In this document: piece by piece, positions 9,422 to 18,126 of the stretch
Numbering within the stretch: the stretch's first letter is position 1
How the letters are laid out: every line of letters begins with the position of its first letter
Source of the DNA: a virus
IMG/VR virus record: IMGVR_UViG_3300032323_000345
Coordinates: 1-23,647 of that record
Strand: one strand, 5' to 3'
DNA: 23,647 bases
Program-made: the position numbers and the translations under genes
The notes under the pieces: model-generated
Seen by the model: the letters and a program-made list of their open reading frames with translations, nothing else
Database searches by the model: none
What the model was told of the DNA's origin: nothing

Positions 9422-11065
9422 ATGCCGCTCAAGAAGGGTTCTTCTCAAGCGACGATTTCGAAGAACATCCGCACCGAGATGGGCGCGGGGAAGCCGCAGA
9501 AGCAGGCCGTTGCGATCGCGCTCGACATCGCGAGGCGCACAGCCAAGGCGGGCGGTGGCCCAATCGATCCGACGCTACCGACCTATACGGGCGTTCCTCT
9601 GACGGAAGAGGAAATGAACCGTCCCTTCATTCATTACGCTGCGCCTGAACGAACGGTCTCAGCGGCACCTCCTGCGCTTTTCACAGGGCCGGTTTACAGC
9701 AACTTGGAGCGCCAAGGTCGGAAGATTGCGCAGCGGCGGCTTGCATCCAAAGCGCCTCCGCCGCTTTCGCCGCCCGTCGAAGTAAGCCCTCCGCCGCGTG
9801 TGTTTGACCCGGTCCCGTACACTTTCGCGGCTCGCACGCCTATGGTGCGCGAAGGGTTTCCGATGGCACGGGAGAGGAGCGTCAGCCCTTCTTCGCCTGA
9901 GAACCGTTATATGCGGGAGACGATGCCGTCCCCGGCAAAGCAGCCTGCTCGTGTTCCGATGCCGCCTCGTCGGCCTGTCGAGGACACTTCGCGTACCGTT
10001 TACTACGCCAACCCGACATTCTCAGACGGCGATGCTATGGTTCGTCGCCTCGGCTCTGATTTCAAGCCGACGAGAGAGCAGTTGGAGAGCGGTGCTATCT
10101 TTGGTTTGCAGGAGTCCGCGCGCAGGGCTTCCGGCGGGGCCGTGGATCTCGCCCGTCGCGTGACGAAGCAGGGCGGCGGTCAGCTTGGCTTTCTCGGCAT
10201 GATGCCGGGTGCGATGCCCGGCGTGACGCCCATGCCGGGGATGCCCGCGCCCGTGCTTCCCCCGTCGATGGGCGGCATGCCTCTGACGGCTGCTGCTACG
10301 CAGGCTTCTGCCGCTGCCCCGCAGCAGATGAACACGAACGATGTCAGCGGCGGCATCAGCGACGGCAATGCATCGGGCGGCTTCGGCGACAGCGGCGGTG
10401 CGGCCATGTACCGTGGTGGCCGCGCTGCTTACGCTGCGGGCGGCTCTTTTGATCGTGAGCCGAGCCCGTTCGACCGGCCTCCCCCGCCGAATGACTTCAT
10501 CCGCATGGCCCGCGACATCGTCGGCGGTGCTAAGGACGAAATCCCTGTTCTTAAAGATGTAGAGCCGGGGCAGGCGTATTTCGGCGGGTCTCGCGGTGAG
10601 AGCGAGAAGGTGCATGTGGGGCCGATCCACAGCCCTGTCGCCGGGCGCACCGACCATCTGCCTGTGCATGTTCCCTCGGGGAGCTATGTTATCCCTGCGG
10701 ATATCATCTCCGCGATGGGCGAAGGCAACACGATGTCCGGGTTCAAGGTGGCGGAGAAGATCTTCAAGGCCGCTCCTGAGATGATGGGCTCCCCCGGCAT
10801 GCCTATGGGCGAACTCAGCGGAATGCCGGGTGCGCGGGCGCTTCCGGAAATGCCGCAGAAGCGCGCTGAAGGCGGTCGGACGTATGACGACACCGTCCCC
10901 GTCATCGTGGCGGGTGGGGAATACGTCATCCCGCCGGAAGAGGTGCATCGCATCGGCGGCGGAGATATGGACAAAGGCCACAGCGAACTTGACCGCTTCG
11001 TCAAAGCCATGCGAGCGAGGCTTGTTCAAACGCTCCGCAAACTGCCGGGGCCAAAACGCGACTAA
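9422..11065 (+). CDS. Glycine-rich internal virion protein with DUF6496-like N-terminus
   Basis: A 547-residue protein behind a GAGGAGA ribosome binding site. The first 40 residues (PLKKGSSQATISKNIRTEM then GKPQKQAVAIALDIAR) match the DUF6496 pattern seen in many phages. Residues about 50-200 are proline-rich and disordered looking. The middle has methionine/glycine-rich runs and a YAAGGSFDR motif. Toward the end come DHLPVHVPSGSYVIPADI and VPVIVAGGEYVIPPEEV, two copies of a motif with SGSYVIP or AGGEYVIP, followed by a basic C-terminus. Similar glycine motifs recur in the next two large virion proteins. Likely a structural or ejected protein; no enzymatic motif is seen. Confidence 0.72.
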   Translation: MPLKKGSSQATISKNIRTEMGAGKPQKQAVAIALDIARRTAKAGGGPIDPTLPTYTGVPLTEEEMNRPFIHYAAPERTVSAAPPALFTGPVYSNLERQGRKIAQRRLASKAPPPLSPPVEVSPPPRVFDPVPYTFAARTPMVREGFPMARERSVSPSSPENRYMRETMPSPAKQPARVPMPPRRPVEDTSRTVYYANPTFSDGDAMVRRLGSDFKPTREQLESGAIFGLQESARRASGGAVDLARRVTKQGGGQLGFLGMMPGAMPGVTPMPGMPAPVLPPSMGGMPLTAAATQASAAAPQQMNTNDVSGGISDGNASGGFGDSGGAAMYRGGRAAYAAGGSFDREPSPFDRPPPPNDFIRMARDIVGGAKDEIPVLKDVEPGQAYFGGSRGESEKVHVGPIHSPVAGRTDHLPVHVPSGSYVIPADIISAMGEGNTMSGFKVAEKIFKAAPEMMGSPGMPMGELSGMPGARALPEMPQKRAEGGRTYDDTVPVIVAGGEYVIPPEEVHRIGGGDMDKGHSELDRFVKAMRARLVQTLRKLPGPKRD

Positions 11066-11080
11066 GGTAAGGGGAACCTA

Positions 11081-11572
11081 ATGTCCGAAGAAACGCCTAT
11101 TCGTATCGCCACGCCTGAAGATGTCCATGACATCATGGAGCTTGCCCTTATCGGGCTAGAAGAAAACGGGTTCGTCGAACCGAGGCCCGACAGGCTTCTG
11201 CAGGAAATATGGCCTGCTTTGAACCTCATCAAAGGCGTCGTGGGCGTCATTCAAAAAGAGGGTCAGAAACCGGAGGGTGCCGTTCTACTAAGAGTCGGCA
11301 CTATGTGGTATTCAGACGATGATGTGCTTGAAGAGAAGGCGATCTTCATTCACCCCGATTTCCGCAGCGCAAAGGGTGGTCGCGCGCGACGGTTGGTCGA
11401 GTTCTCAAAGCAGGTATCCAACGAGTTGGGCATCCCTCTGATCATCGGCGTTCTCTCCAATCATAGGACCGAGGCGAAGGTCCGGTTGTATGAACGCCAA
11501 TTTGGTAAGCCTGTCGGCGCGTTTTTCCTGTATAATGCCCGCGCAGGCGGGTGGAGCGAGGCTGCGGAGTAG
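11081..11572 (+). CDS. GNAT-family N-acetyltransferase
   Basis: A 163-residue protein with an AAGGGGA ribosome binding site. The N-terminus IRIATPEDVHDIMELALIG is a typical GNAT opening. The middle strand pair (VGVIQKEG, GAVLLRVGTMWYSD) leads to EKAIFIHPDFRSAKGGRARR, the acetyl-CoA-binding motif A with a loop RSAKGGRA, and then a helix. The end has GVLSNHRTEAKVRLYERQFG, resembling motif B. The family transfers an acetyl group from acetyl-CoA to an amine of a small molecule or protein. The target cannot be read from the sequence. Phages often carry such a gene among late genes; here it sits between two internal virion protein genes and could modify a virion or host protein. Confidence 0.82.
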   Translation: MSEETPIRIATPEDVHDIMELALIGLEENGFVEPRPDRLLQEIWPALNLIKGVVGVIQKEGQKPEGAVLLRVGTMWYSDDDVLEEKAIFIHPDFRSAKGGRARRLVEFSKQVSNELGIPLIIGVLSNHRTEAKVRLYERQFGKPVGAFFLYNARAGGWSEAAE

Positions 11573-11575
11573 ACG

Positions 11576-14500
11576 ATGGGCAACAAAGGCAGCACGACAA
11601 CTCAGACGGTAAAAATCCCGCCCGAGGTCATGGCGCGGTACAATGCCGTCAACAAGCGTGCAGAAGCACTCGCCTCGCGTCCTTTTCAGCCTTACACGGG
11701 CCAGTTCGTTGCCGGCCTGACGGGTCAGCAGCAGGCAGGTATGGCGGGCATCAATGCCGCCACCGGCATGGCGCAGCCGTATTATGAGACGGCGGCTGCG
11801 ATGACTCAGGCGGGTGCCGGTCCTGTGGGCCGTCTCACGCGCGAGCAGATCAGAGAGTACGAAAACCCGTATACCGAGTCCGTCGTGGATCCGACCCGGC
11901 GTGCTCTGGAGCAGCAGCAGGGGCAGGAGCGGGCTATGCTCGCGGCTCAGGCGATCCGCTCCGGAGCGTTCGGCGGCGATCGTGCGGGCTTGGAGCGCGC
12001 CAACCTTGCTCGTCAGCAGTCTCTGGGGATGGCTCAGGCGATCTCGCCGCTGTATCAGCAGGGCTATCAGCAAGCCGTGCAAACTGCCATGGGGCAGCAG
12101 GGCATCCGTGCTGCGGACCTTCAGCGTCAGTTGGCGGCGGGACAGCAGTATGCGGGTCTCGGCACGGCTGCGCAGCAGGCGGCGTTGCAGGCCGCTCAAG
12201 CGCAGATCGGCGCGGGTACTCTTGAGCAGCAGACGCAGCAGGCGGATCTCACGGCCAAGTATCAGCAGTTTTTGCAGGAGCGCGGGTACGACTTCCAAGT
12301 CGCGCAGTTCCTCGCGAACATCGCGATGGGCACGGGCGCGCTGTCTGGCTCGACCACGACCACGACGCAGCCGTCTTCGTTCTTCTCCGACGAGCGGATG
12401 AAAGAGAACATTCAGCCGATCGGCGAGACGTTCGACGGGCAGAAAATCTACAAGTACAACTACAAGGGCGAACCCGGCACGCAGATCGGTCTGATCGCGC
12501 AGGAAGTCGAACGGAAGCACCCTGAAGCCGTAGGCATGGCCGGCGGCATGAAGACGGTCGATTATGACCGGGCCACCGAGCATGCGGGCGGTCTCGGCAA
12601 GGCAATGTCCTCGATGGGCGGAGCCGTGCATGAACCCGGCGCTTATTCTCGCGGCGGTTATGCTCCGGGCGGTCTTGTCGATCCTAACGACCTTCAGGCC
12701 ATTCTTGCCTCGCAGCGCGAATCCTTCGGCCCCTACATGCAGGGCGGTCCTTATGGGCAGTCTGCGCAGCAAGCCCCGTTCTCAGGCGCAGGCGGCATCG
12801 TGCCTGCCGCCCGTTTGCCTACGCCCAAGCTTGTCACGGCAGGCCCGGTTCCGCGTCAACAGGAATCCGGCATGCAGGAGGCTATGCGGACGTTTGATGC
12901 TGCCTCTGATGCAGGGTCGAAGATCGGCAAAACCTATGATTTCTTCGCCGGCACAGACCCGAAAAAGGACAGCGCGGGCAACCCGATTCAAGGCACCGGC
13001 ACTCCGAGCCTGAAGGAGCGGGTCGAGAAGGCTCGCGAAGGCATGCGCAGGTTCCTTCCGGGCAGTGCTCACGGCGGCGGCGTGCGCCCGCATTACGCTG
13101 CGGGCGGTGGGAGCATCAATCCCTATGACCCGAACAAAAATCCGATGGATTACTTTCCGGAGGAAGTGCTTGAGGACAACGAGCAGAAGAATGAAATGCT
13201 CAAGCCCGGTCAGGCTCCGGGGCAGGGCCAAAGCGGCTTGGGGCAGCTTGCGAACGCTGTCGGGACTGCGAGCACGATCGCAACCGGCATCGGCAAGGTT
13301 GCTCCTTACCTGATGGCCCTCATTCCGTCCGATGAGCGCCTCAAGCACGACATTGAACCTGTCGGCAAGACCTACGACGGGCAGAACATCTATCGCTATC
13401 ACATGGGCGATGGCGCGATGCGCATGGGCCTGATGGCTCAGGAAGTCGCTGAACGGAACCCTGACGCGGTTGCTCGTGGTCCGGGCGGCTACCTGATGCT
13501 CGACTATGACAAGGCCACCGGCGATGCGGTGCCGCATGAAGGCGGCGTTCGTCCTCGCGAAGGCTTGCGGGAAGGCGGTACGCCTGATCGTTCCGGCATC
13601 ATCGACATCATCCGTCGCGAAGCTGAAGCGCAGGGTGTGCCGTTTGACGTTGCGTACAATATCGCTCGCCGTGAAAGCGGCCTGAACCCGGCTGCTCGGG
13701 CCGAGACATCTACCGCCGGTGGTTTGTATCAAATCATCGACCCGACCTTTAAGGCTCTCGGCGTCGAAGGCGATAAGATGGATCCGAACGTCAATGCGCG
13801 TGCGGGCATCAAATATATCGGGCAGAACATCGCTGCGCTGCGTGAAGCAGGGCAAGAGACTTCACCCGGCAACGTGTATCTCGCTCACTTCCTCGGCACG
13901 GAAGGCGCTCGTCGCGTTCTTTCCAACCCTGATGCGCCGCTCGCGGAAACCATCCCGAACTTTGAGAGGGTGGTTGCTGCAAACCCGTTTGTGGGCAAGA
14001 TGGCGACTGGACGCGATATCGCGAACTGGGCCGACACTCGCATGGGATCCGACGCCTATCGCCCGGCACCGCAGGCCAAGGCTGAAGGTGTCAAGCCGTC
14101 GAGCAGCTTCTTCGGCACGCCGCCCACGTCGTTCCAGACGGGTAAACCGTTTGAATCTTATGGCGACTTCTTCAAGAGCAAGCAGTTCGTTGTGCCTTTC
14201 CTGACAGGGATCGGCGCGATGGCTCAATCGCCGTCACGCTACCTCGGCGCTGCTGTTCTTCAGGGGCTTGGAGCAGGCGCGCAAAGCTACGCCAATCTTG
14301 AACAGCAGCAGGCGGGTATCGCGAAGACCAAGGCAGAAACTGAACTGACCGGGACTCAAGAACAGCAAATTCTTGCTGACATTCCGCGCACGGCCATGAT
14401 CGTTGATGAGCTTGGGCGCACAGTCGGCGTGCGTGTCTACGTCAATGGCCGCATGACCACGGTCACTCCGAAGCAGTACTTCGATGCTCTCCGCAGTGGG

Positions 14501-15511
14501 CGTCCGTATGATCTCGCGCCTGTCGGTGGCTCTGCGACCGCCGGAGGTCTTGGTGCGGGTGCGACGGGCACGGGCGGACCTTCTGCGCCGGGTGGAGTTG
14601 GTCCTGCGGCGACTGCGCCTGCGGAGCCTGCCCGTAGCGAACCGGCCGCTGCTCCCGGCGGCGTGACTCCTCCCGTATATCGGGTTCTGCCTGAAGACAT
14701 TCGACAGTTGGCGGAAACGCGCGGTATTCAAGTGCAGGAAACCGGCGTCAAAAACCTCGAAAAATCGCCTGAAGCCAACCCGTTTGATGCTCAGTCTGAA
14801 GCTGCGCGCTTGTCGTCGCAGAATCTTGGACAGCGCAACATGCTTGCCAAAAACCTTGCGGAGATCGGTCGCAAGGGTAAGCCCGGCCCGATCGAGCCCG
14901 GCAAATTCTCCGCTGAAGTCGGAACGCCGGTGGCGTCTTGGCTTAAGGGCTTCCTCCGCAACGCGGGCGTAGATGCCGAAGGGCTCAACAGCTTGCAGGA
15001 TCTCGGCAAGACCGAAGTCGTGGAGAAAATCCGGCGGCAGCTTTCTCTCGGCCTTGCATCCGGCGCGGGACAGCGCGCGGCGCAAGTGTTCGAAGAGTTG
15101 ATGGCGGCTGTGCCGGGGCAGGTCAACGATCCTGAAGCTGCAGCGCAGTTGGTGTCGGACATCTACTTCATCTCGCAGCGCGAGGTGGATCTCGACCGTT
15201 TCTATCGTCAGGTCCGCAGCGAAGCCGAACGGCGTACCGGCATCAACCAAAGCGAATCCCGCTTCATCGGACAGGGTCTGTATGACGCCTATATGTCCCG
15301 CATGCAGGGGCAATATGCGACCGAGAAAGAGGCCATCCGCAGGATGTATCTCGACAAGATCGAGGTCAAAGATCCTGCCACGGGCAAGCAGATACAGACC
15401 TACGTCCTTCCGTATCTGCTCTCAAATCCGCAGGGCATTCCGAGGAACATTCAGGCAGAAATCGCTAAAAGATATGGTCCTGACATCCTCCGGTATTTCA
15501 ACGGGCAGTAA
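11576..15511 (+). CDS. Large internal virion protein: two S74-like motifs plus lytic transglycosylase domain
   Basis: A 1311-residue protein starting three bases after the acetyltransferase stop. Residues about 60-250 are glutamine/alanine-rich helices. At 271 lies SDERMKENIQPIGETFDGQ, then GLIAQEVERKHPEAV: the core of the S74 intramolecular chaperone domain. At 585 it recurs as SDERLKHDIEPVGKTYDGQ with GLMAQEVAERNPDAV. From about 674 to 830 is an SLT-type transglycosylase domain: NIARRESGLNPAAR with probable catalytic E700, then AGGLYQIIDPTF and AYLAHFLG-like NVYLAHFLGTEGA. Residues about 871-905 are hydrophobic; 981-1035 are a Pro/Gly/Ala linker; the rest is helical. This fits an ejected protein that locally opens peptidoglycan for DNA entry. 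The S74-like units are internal, whereas the classical domain is C-terminal. Confidence 0.82.
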   Translation: MGNKGSTTTQTVKIPPEVMARYNAVNKRAEALASRPFQPYTGQFVAGLTGQQQAGMAGINAATGMAQPYYETAAAMTQAGAGPVGRLTREQIREYENPYTESVVDPTRRALEQQQGQERAMLAAQAIRSGAFGGDRAGLERANLARQQSLGMAQAISPLYQQGYQQAVQTAMGQQGIRAADLQRQLAAGQQYAGLGTAAQQAALQAAQAQIGAGTLEQQTQQADLTAKYQQFLQERGYDFQVAQFLANIAMGTGALSGSTTTTTQPSSFFSDERMKENIQPIGETFDGQKIYKYNYKGEPGTQIGLIAQEVERKHPEAVGMAGGMKTVDYDRATEHAGGLGKAMSSMGGAVHEPGAYSRGGYAPGGLVDPNDLQAILASQRESFGPYMQGGPYGQSAQQAPFSGAGGIVPAARLPTPKLVTAGPVPRQQESGMQEAMRTFDAASDAGSKIGKTYDFFAGTDPKKDSAGNPIQGTGTPSLKERVEKAREGMRRFLPGSAHGGGVRPHYAAGGGSINPYDPNKNPMDYFPEEVLEDNEQKNEMLKPGQAPGQGQSGLGQLANAVGTASTIATGIGKVAPYLMALIPSDERLKHDIEPVGKTYDGQNIYRYHMGDGAMRMGLMAQEVAERNPDAVARGPGGYLMLDYDKATGDAVPHEGGVRPREGLREGGTPDRSGIIDIIRREAEAQGVPFDVAYNIARRESGLNPAARAETSTAGGLYQIIDPTFKALGVEGDKMDPNVNARAGIKYIGQNIAALREAGQETSPGNVYLAHFLGTEGARRVLSNPDAPLAETIPNFERVVAANPFVGKMATGRDIANWADTRMGSDAYRPAPQAKAEGVKPSSSFFGTPPTSFQTGKPFESYGDFFKSKQFVVPFLTGIGAMAQSPSRYLGAAVLQGLGAGAQSYANLEQQQAGIAKTKAETELTGTQEQQILADIPRTAMIVDELGRTVGVRVYVNGRMTTVTPKQYFDALRSGRPYDLAPVGGSATAGGLGAGATGTGGPSAPGGVGPAATAPAEPARSEPAAAPGGVTPPVYRVLPEDIRQLAETRGIQVQETGVKNLEKSPEANPFDAQSEAARLSSQNLGQRNMLAKNLAEIGRKGKPGPIEPGKFSAEVGTPVASWLKGFLRNAGVDAEGLNSLQDLGKTEVVEKIRRQLSLGLASGAGQRAAQVFEELMAAVPGQVNDPEAAAQLVSDIYFISQREVDLDRFYRQVRSEAERRTGINQSESRFIGQGLYDAYMSRMQGQYATEKEAIRRMYLDKIEVKDPATGKQIQTYVLPYLLSNPQGIPRNIQAEIAKRYGPDILRYFNGQ

Positions 15512-15520
15512 GAGGGCGTG

Positions 15521-17284
15521 ATGAATCAGAGCGCGGAACCTGAGTTTTCAATCACTCCCTACGCCCCGAAAAAAGGCGGCTTGGGGGCGGCTGCGCCTGT
15601 GGGTGGTAGTGCTGCGCCTGCAAGCGGCATCAAGCCCTCGTCTGCTGACGAGCCTGAGTTCAGAATAGGGCAGGATGTAAAGTTTGAGCGTGGTCCGCTG
15701 TCAGCGGGTGACGTTGCGTTGGGCGCGGCAACAAGCTTCATTCCGAGCGCGGTTGAGTTTGGGAAGTCTCTTGCCTATCCAATTATGAACCCGGTCGAGA
15801 CCGGGCAGGCCATTGGGGCTCTTGGTAAGGGTCTCTACTCCAAAGCCGCCGGGGCGCTCGGTGCGCAGCAAAATGCAGAAGAAAAGGCTCGCGTTGAAGC
15901 CCCCGTCGAGGCTTTGAAAGACTTCTATAAAGAGCGGTACGGCGGGATTGAGAACATCAAGCGCACCGTGGCCTCAGATCCGGTAGGTTTCCTTGCTGAT
16001 GTGTCCGCACCTCTGACGCTCGGCGGTGCGGGTGCTGCGCGCCTTCCCGGTGTAGCGGGCAAGGTCGGTGCAACCGTTCAGAAGGCGGGTCAAGCCATAG
16101 ATCCTCTTTCCGTTACTGCGAAAGCTGCTACGGCTATCCCTAAAGTGCCTGCTGCGGTCGCTGCATGGAAGAGCGGCACGTCGTTCAGAAGCATGGATGA
16201 AGCAGCCAAGGCGGGTATGGATCTCAACCCCGTCTTCTTGCAGCATCTGAACGGTTTTGCGAGCACTGAAGATGCCGTGAACGCGGTAAAAGATGCCGTC
16301 TCGCAAGTCGCCAAACGACGCAGCGATGAGTACGTTGCAGGCATGGGCGCGCTTAAAAGCTCGCAGAAACTGCCGTTCGACGGAGTTATCGATGCGCTTG
16401 GCGCGCAGCGCGGCATTGTCTACGCTGAGACGGGTCCGCTGAAGAACGAAGCAGCGCGACAGGTCTATGCGCGTGTCGAAAACACGCTGTCGGACTTTAT
16501 GAACGCAAAGCATCCGAACTCGCACACGATCACTGATTTCAATGAGATGAAACAGGCGGTCAACAATATCGCCGCTGACTATAGGCCCGGCACGCCCGAG
16601 CGCCGGGTCGCTGATCAAGTCGCGCAATCTATCGGCGAGACGATCCGCAAGGCTGATCCTCGGTATGCTCAGGTTATGGAGACCTACGGCAGGACGAGCG
16701 ACTTGTTGAAGGAGCTTTCCAAGGAACTCCTTGGCCCCAACAGCAATACCGTCGTCACTCGTATGCGGAAAATCCTCAAGGATCAGGATAAGGCATCCAA
16801 GGGTGCGCTGTTGGATGAGTTGGCGAAGATCAATCCTGATCTGCCGTACATGATTGCGGGTCAGGAACTCAATCACTTGCTCCCGCAGGGCATGCGTGGC
16901 GCACTCACATCGGCGGGTGCGATGTACGGTGCCGGTCCGGTCGGGGCGTTGACCATCCCTCTGATGTCCCCTCGGTTCGGCGGGTACATGCAGTATGGTC
17001 TTGGCGCTGCTTCCGGACTTCCCAGTCAGGTCGAGCGTCGTGTTCCTGCGCCGCTTCGTGCGGGCGCTTACGGTGCAGGCGAGGCGACACAGGCGCTTCA
17101 GCCGGAGGAAGAAGAGCGCACGCAGCGCGCTTCGGGTGGACGGACGGGCGCAGGTATCGCAGAGTCCCTCATGCGGGCGGCTGACAAGGCCAAGCGCGAA
17201 CTGGCGCAGGAAACTGAGGCGCTTCTCAAAAAGCCTGACGAGCATATCGCCAAGGCTCTAGAAATCGCCAAGCAGCACATCTGA
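15521..17284 (+). CDS. Internal virion or ejection protein, unknown family
   Basis: A 587-residue protein; I chose the ATG at 15521 after an AGAGGG site rather than the adjacent GTG. The N-terminus repeats a short EPEFSI / EPEFRI motif around a disordered Gly/Ala/Pro stretch. Alanine-rich, weakly hydrophobic regions occur near 60-100 and 455-490 (SAGAMYGAGPVGALTIPLM). The middle is long, charged and helical (MKQAVNNIAADYRPGTPERR, LKELSKELLGPNSNTVVTRM). The end has RASGGRTGAG and then SLMRAADKAKRELAQETEAL and HIAKALEIAKQHI, a tail I have seen on large virion proteins of related phages. No enzymatic motif. Position after the transglycosylase-bearing protein suggests it is ejected with it, perhaps forming part of a trans-envelope channel. 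Confidence 0.72.
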   Translation: MNQSAEPEFSITPYAPKKGGLGAAAPVGGSAAPASGIKPSSADEPEFRIGQDVKFERGPLSAGDVALGAATSFIPSAVEFGKSLAYPIMNPVETGQAIGALGKGLYSKAAGALGAQQNAEEKARVEAPVEALKDFYKERYGGIENIKRTVASDPVGFLADVSAPLTLGGAGAARLPGVAGKVGATVQKAGQAIDPLSVTAKAATAIPKVPAAVAAWKSGTSFRSMDEAAKAGMDLNPVFLQHLNGFASTEDAVNAVKDAVSQVAKRRSDEYVAGMGALKSSQKLPFDGVIDALGAQRGIVYAETGPLKNEAARQVYARVENTLSDFMNAKHPNSHTITDFNEMKQAVNNIAADYRPGTPERRVADQVAQSIGETIRKADPRYAQVMETYGRTSDLLKELSKELLGPNSNTVVTRMRKILKDQDKASKGALLDELAKINPDLPYMIAGQELNHLLPQGMRGALTSAGAMYGAGPVGALTIPLMSPRFGGYMQYGLGAASGLPSQVERRVPAPLRAGAYGAGEATQALQPEEEERTQRASGGRTGAGIAESLMRAADKAKRELAQETEALLKKPDEHIAKALEIAKQHI

Positions 17285-17301
17285 GGGCTAAGGAGTAATC
17301 C

Positions 17302-18126
17302 ATGTCGTTCACGACCAACAAAGTCCTCGAAAAGCCCGCCAACGGGTCATACGTTGATCAGTGGGATGTCCCGCTGAACGGTGACATGGACATCATCGAT
17401 CAGGCGTTCGGCGGCGTCACGAACCTGAATGCCACGTCCGGCAGCGCCACTCTGGTTGATACCCAGTTTCGGTCTTTGACGCTGAACATCCAGAACGCAA
17501 TAGCCGCTCCCGTGACATACACGATCCCGAATGGCGTGGGCGGTCAGTGGATTGTCCGAAACACCACGACGGATTCCAGTGGCGGGCCTCACGCCGTCAC
17601 CATCCGCAACGGCGGCGGTGATGCGGGCATCGCTATTCCGCGCGGCATCCCGACGATCATCTATTCGGACGGTACGAACGTCAGGTCCACGTCTACGCCT
17701 GTTCCCGGCAGTGACACGGAGGTGATCTTCAACGACAACGGCTCTTTCGGTGCCTCGTCGGACTTCACGTGGGACGGCTCCGTTCTGACCGCGACCGACG
17801 TGGCAGATGACATCGGCAACGTCCGAGACGTGCCCATCAATTCGCAGACGGGGACGTACATCCTCGTGGCGACGGACGCCGGGAAGTTCATTTCCATCAC
17901 CACGGGCGGCGTGGCGGTTCCGGCCTCCATCTTCACGGTCGGGCAGACGGTCACGATCTACAACAACTCGGTCAATTCCCAGACGATCACGCAGGGCACG
18001 TCCGTCACGCTGCGACAGGTGGGCACGACGAACACGGGCAACCGCACGCTCGCCGCCTACGGACTTTGCACGCTGCTCTGCGTGGCTTCCAACACGTTCG
18101 TCATCACCGGCGGCGGGGTCTCCTAA
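17302..18126 (+). CDS. Tail fibre protein
   Basis: A 274-residue protein with an AAGGAG ribosome binding site. The start SFTTNKVLEKPANGSYVDQW followed by DIIDQAFGG is a recurrent fibre N-terminus that probably attaches to the tail. A module at about 134-165 (GSDTEVIFNDNGSFGASSDF then WDGSVLTAT) resembles one in the collagen-like fibre ([12 protein letters not shown]). The C-terminal domain, from about 175, contains ILVATDAGKFISITTGGVAV, FTVGQTVTIYNNS and SQTITQGTSVTLRQVG, a beta-rich module common at fibre ends. It overlaps the next gene by one base (TAATG), suggesting that both are assembled together. Confidence 0.82.
   Translation: MSFTTNKVLEKPANGSYVDQWDVPLNGDMDIIDQAFGGVTNLNATSGSATLVDTQFRSLTLNIQNAIAAPVTYTIPNGVGGQWIVRNTTTDSSGGPHAVTIRNGGGDAGIAIPRGIPTIIYSDGTNVRSTSTPVPGSDTEVIFNDNGSFGASSDFTWDGSVLTATDVADDIGNVRDVPINSQTGTYILVATDAGKFISITTGGVAVPASIFTVGQTVTIYNNSVNSQTITQGTSVTLRQVGTTNTGNRTLAAYGLCTLLCVASNTFVITGGGVS

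Noticed and set aside
11531-11536. Perfect TATAAT inside the acetyltransferase gene
   Set aside because: No acceptable -35 lies 16-18 bases upstream; TTGGTA is 23 bases away. Chance match.
11405-12772. 455-residue minus-strand frame, and similar long ones at 5759-6841, 10022-11029, 12782-13855, 14234-15313 and 15974-17245
   Set aside because: All are antisense shadows in GC-rich coding DNA; the opposite strand has recognisable proteins, ribosome binding sites and tight gene joins.
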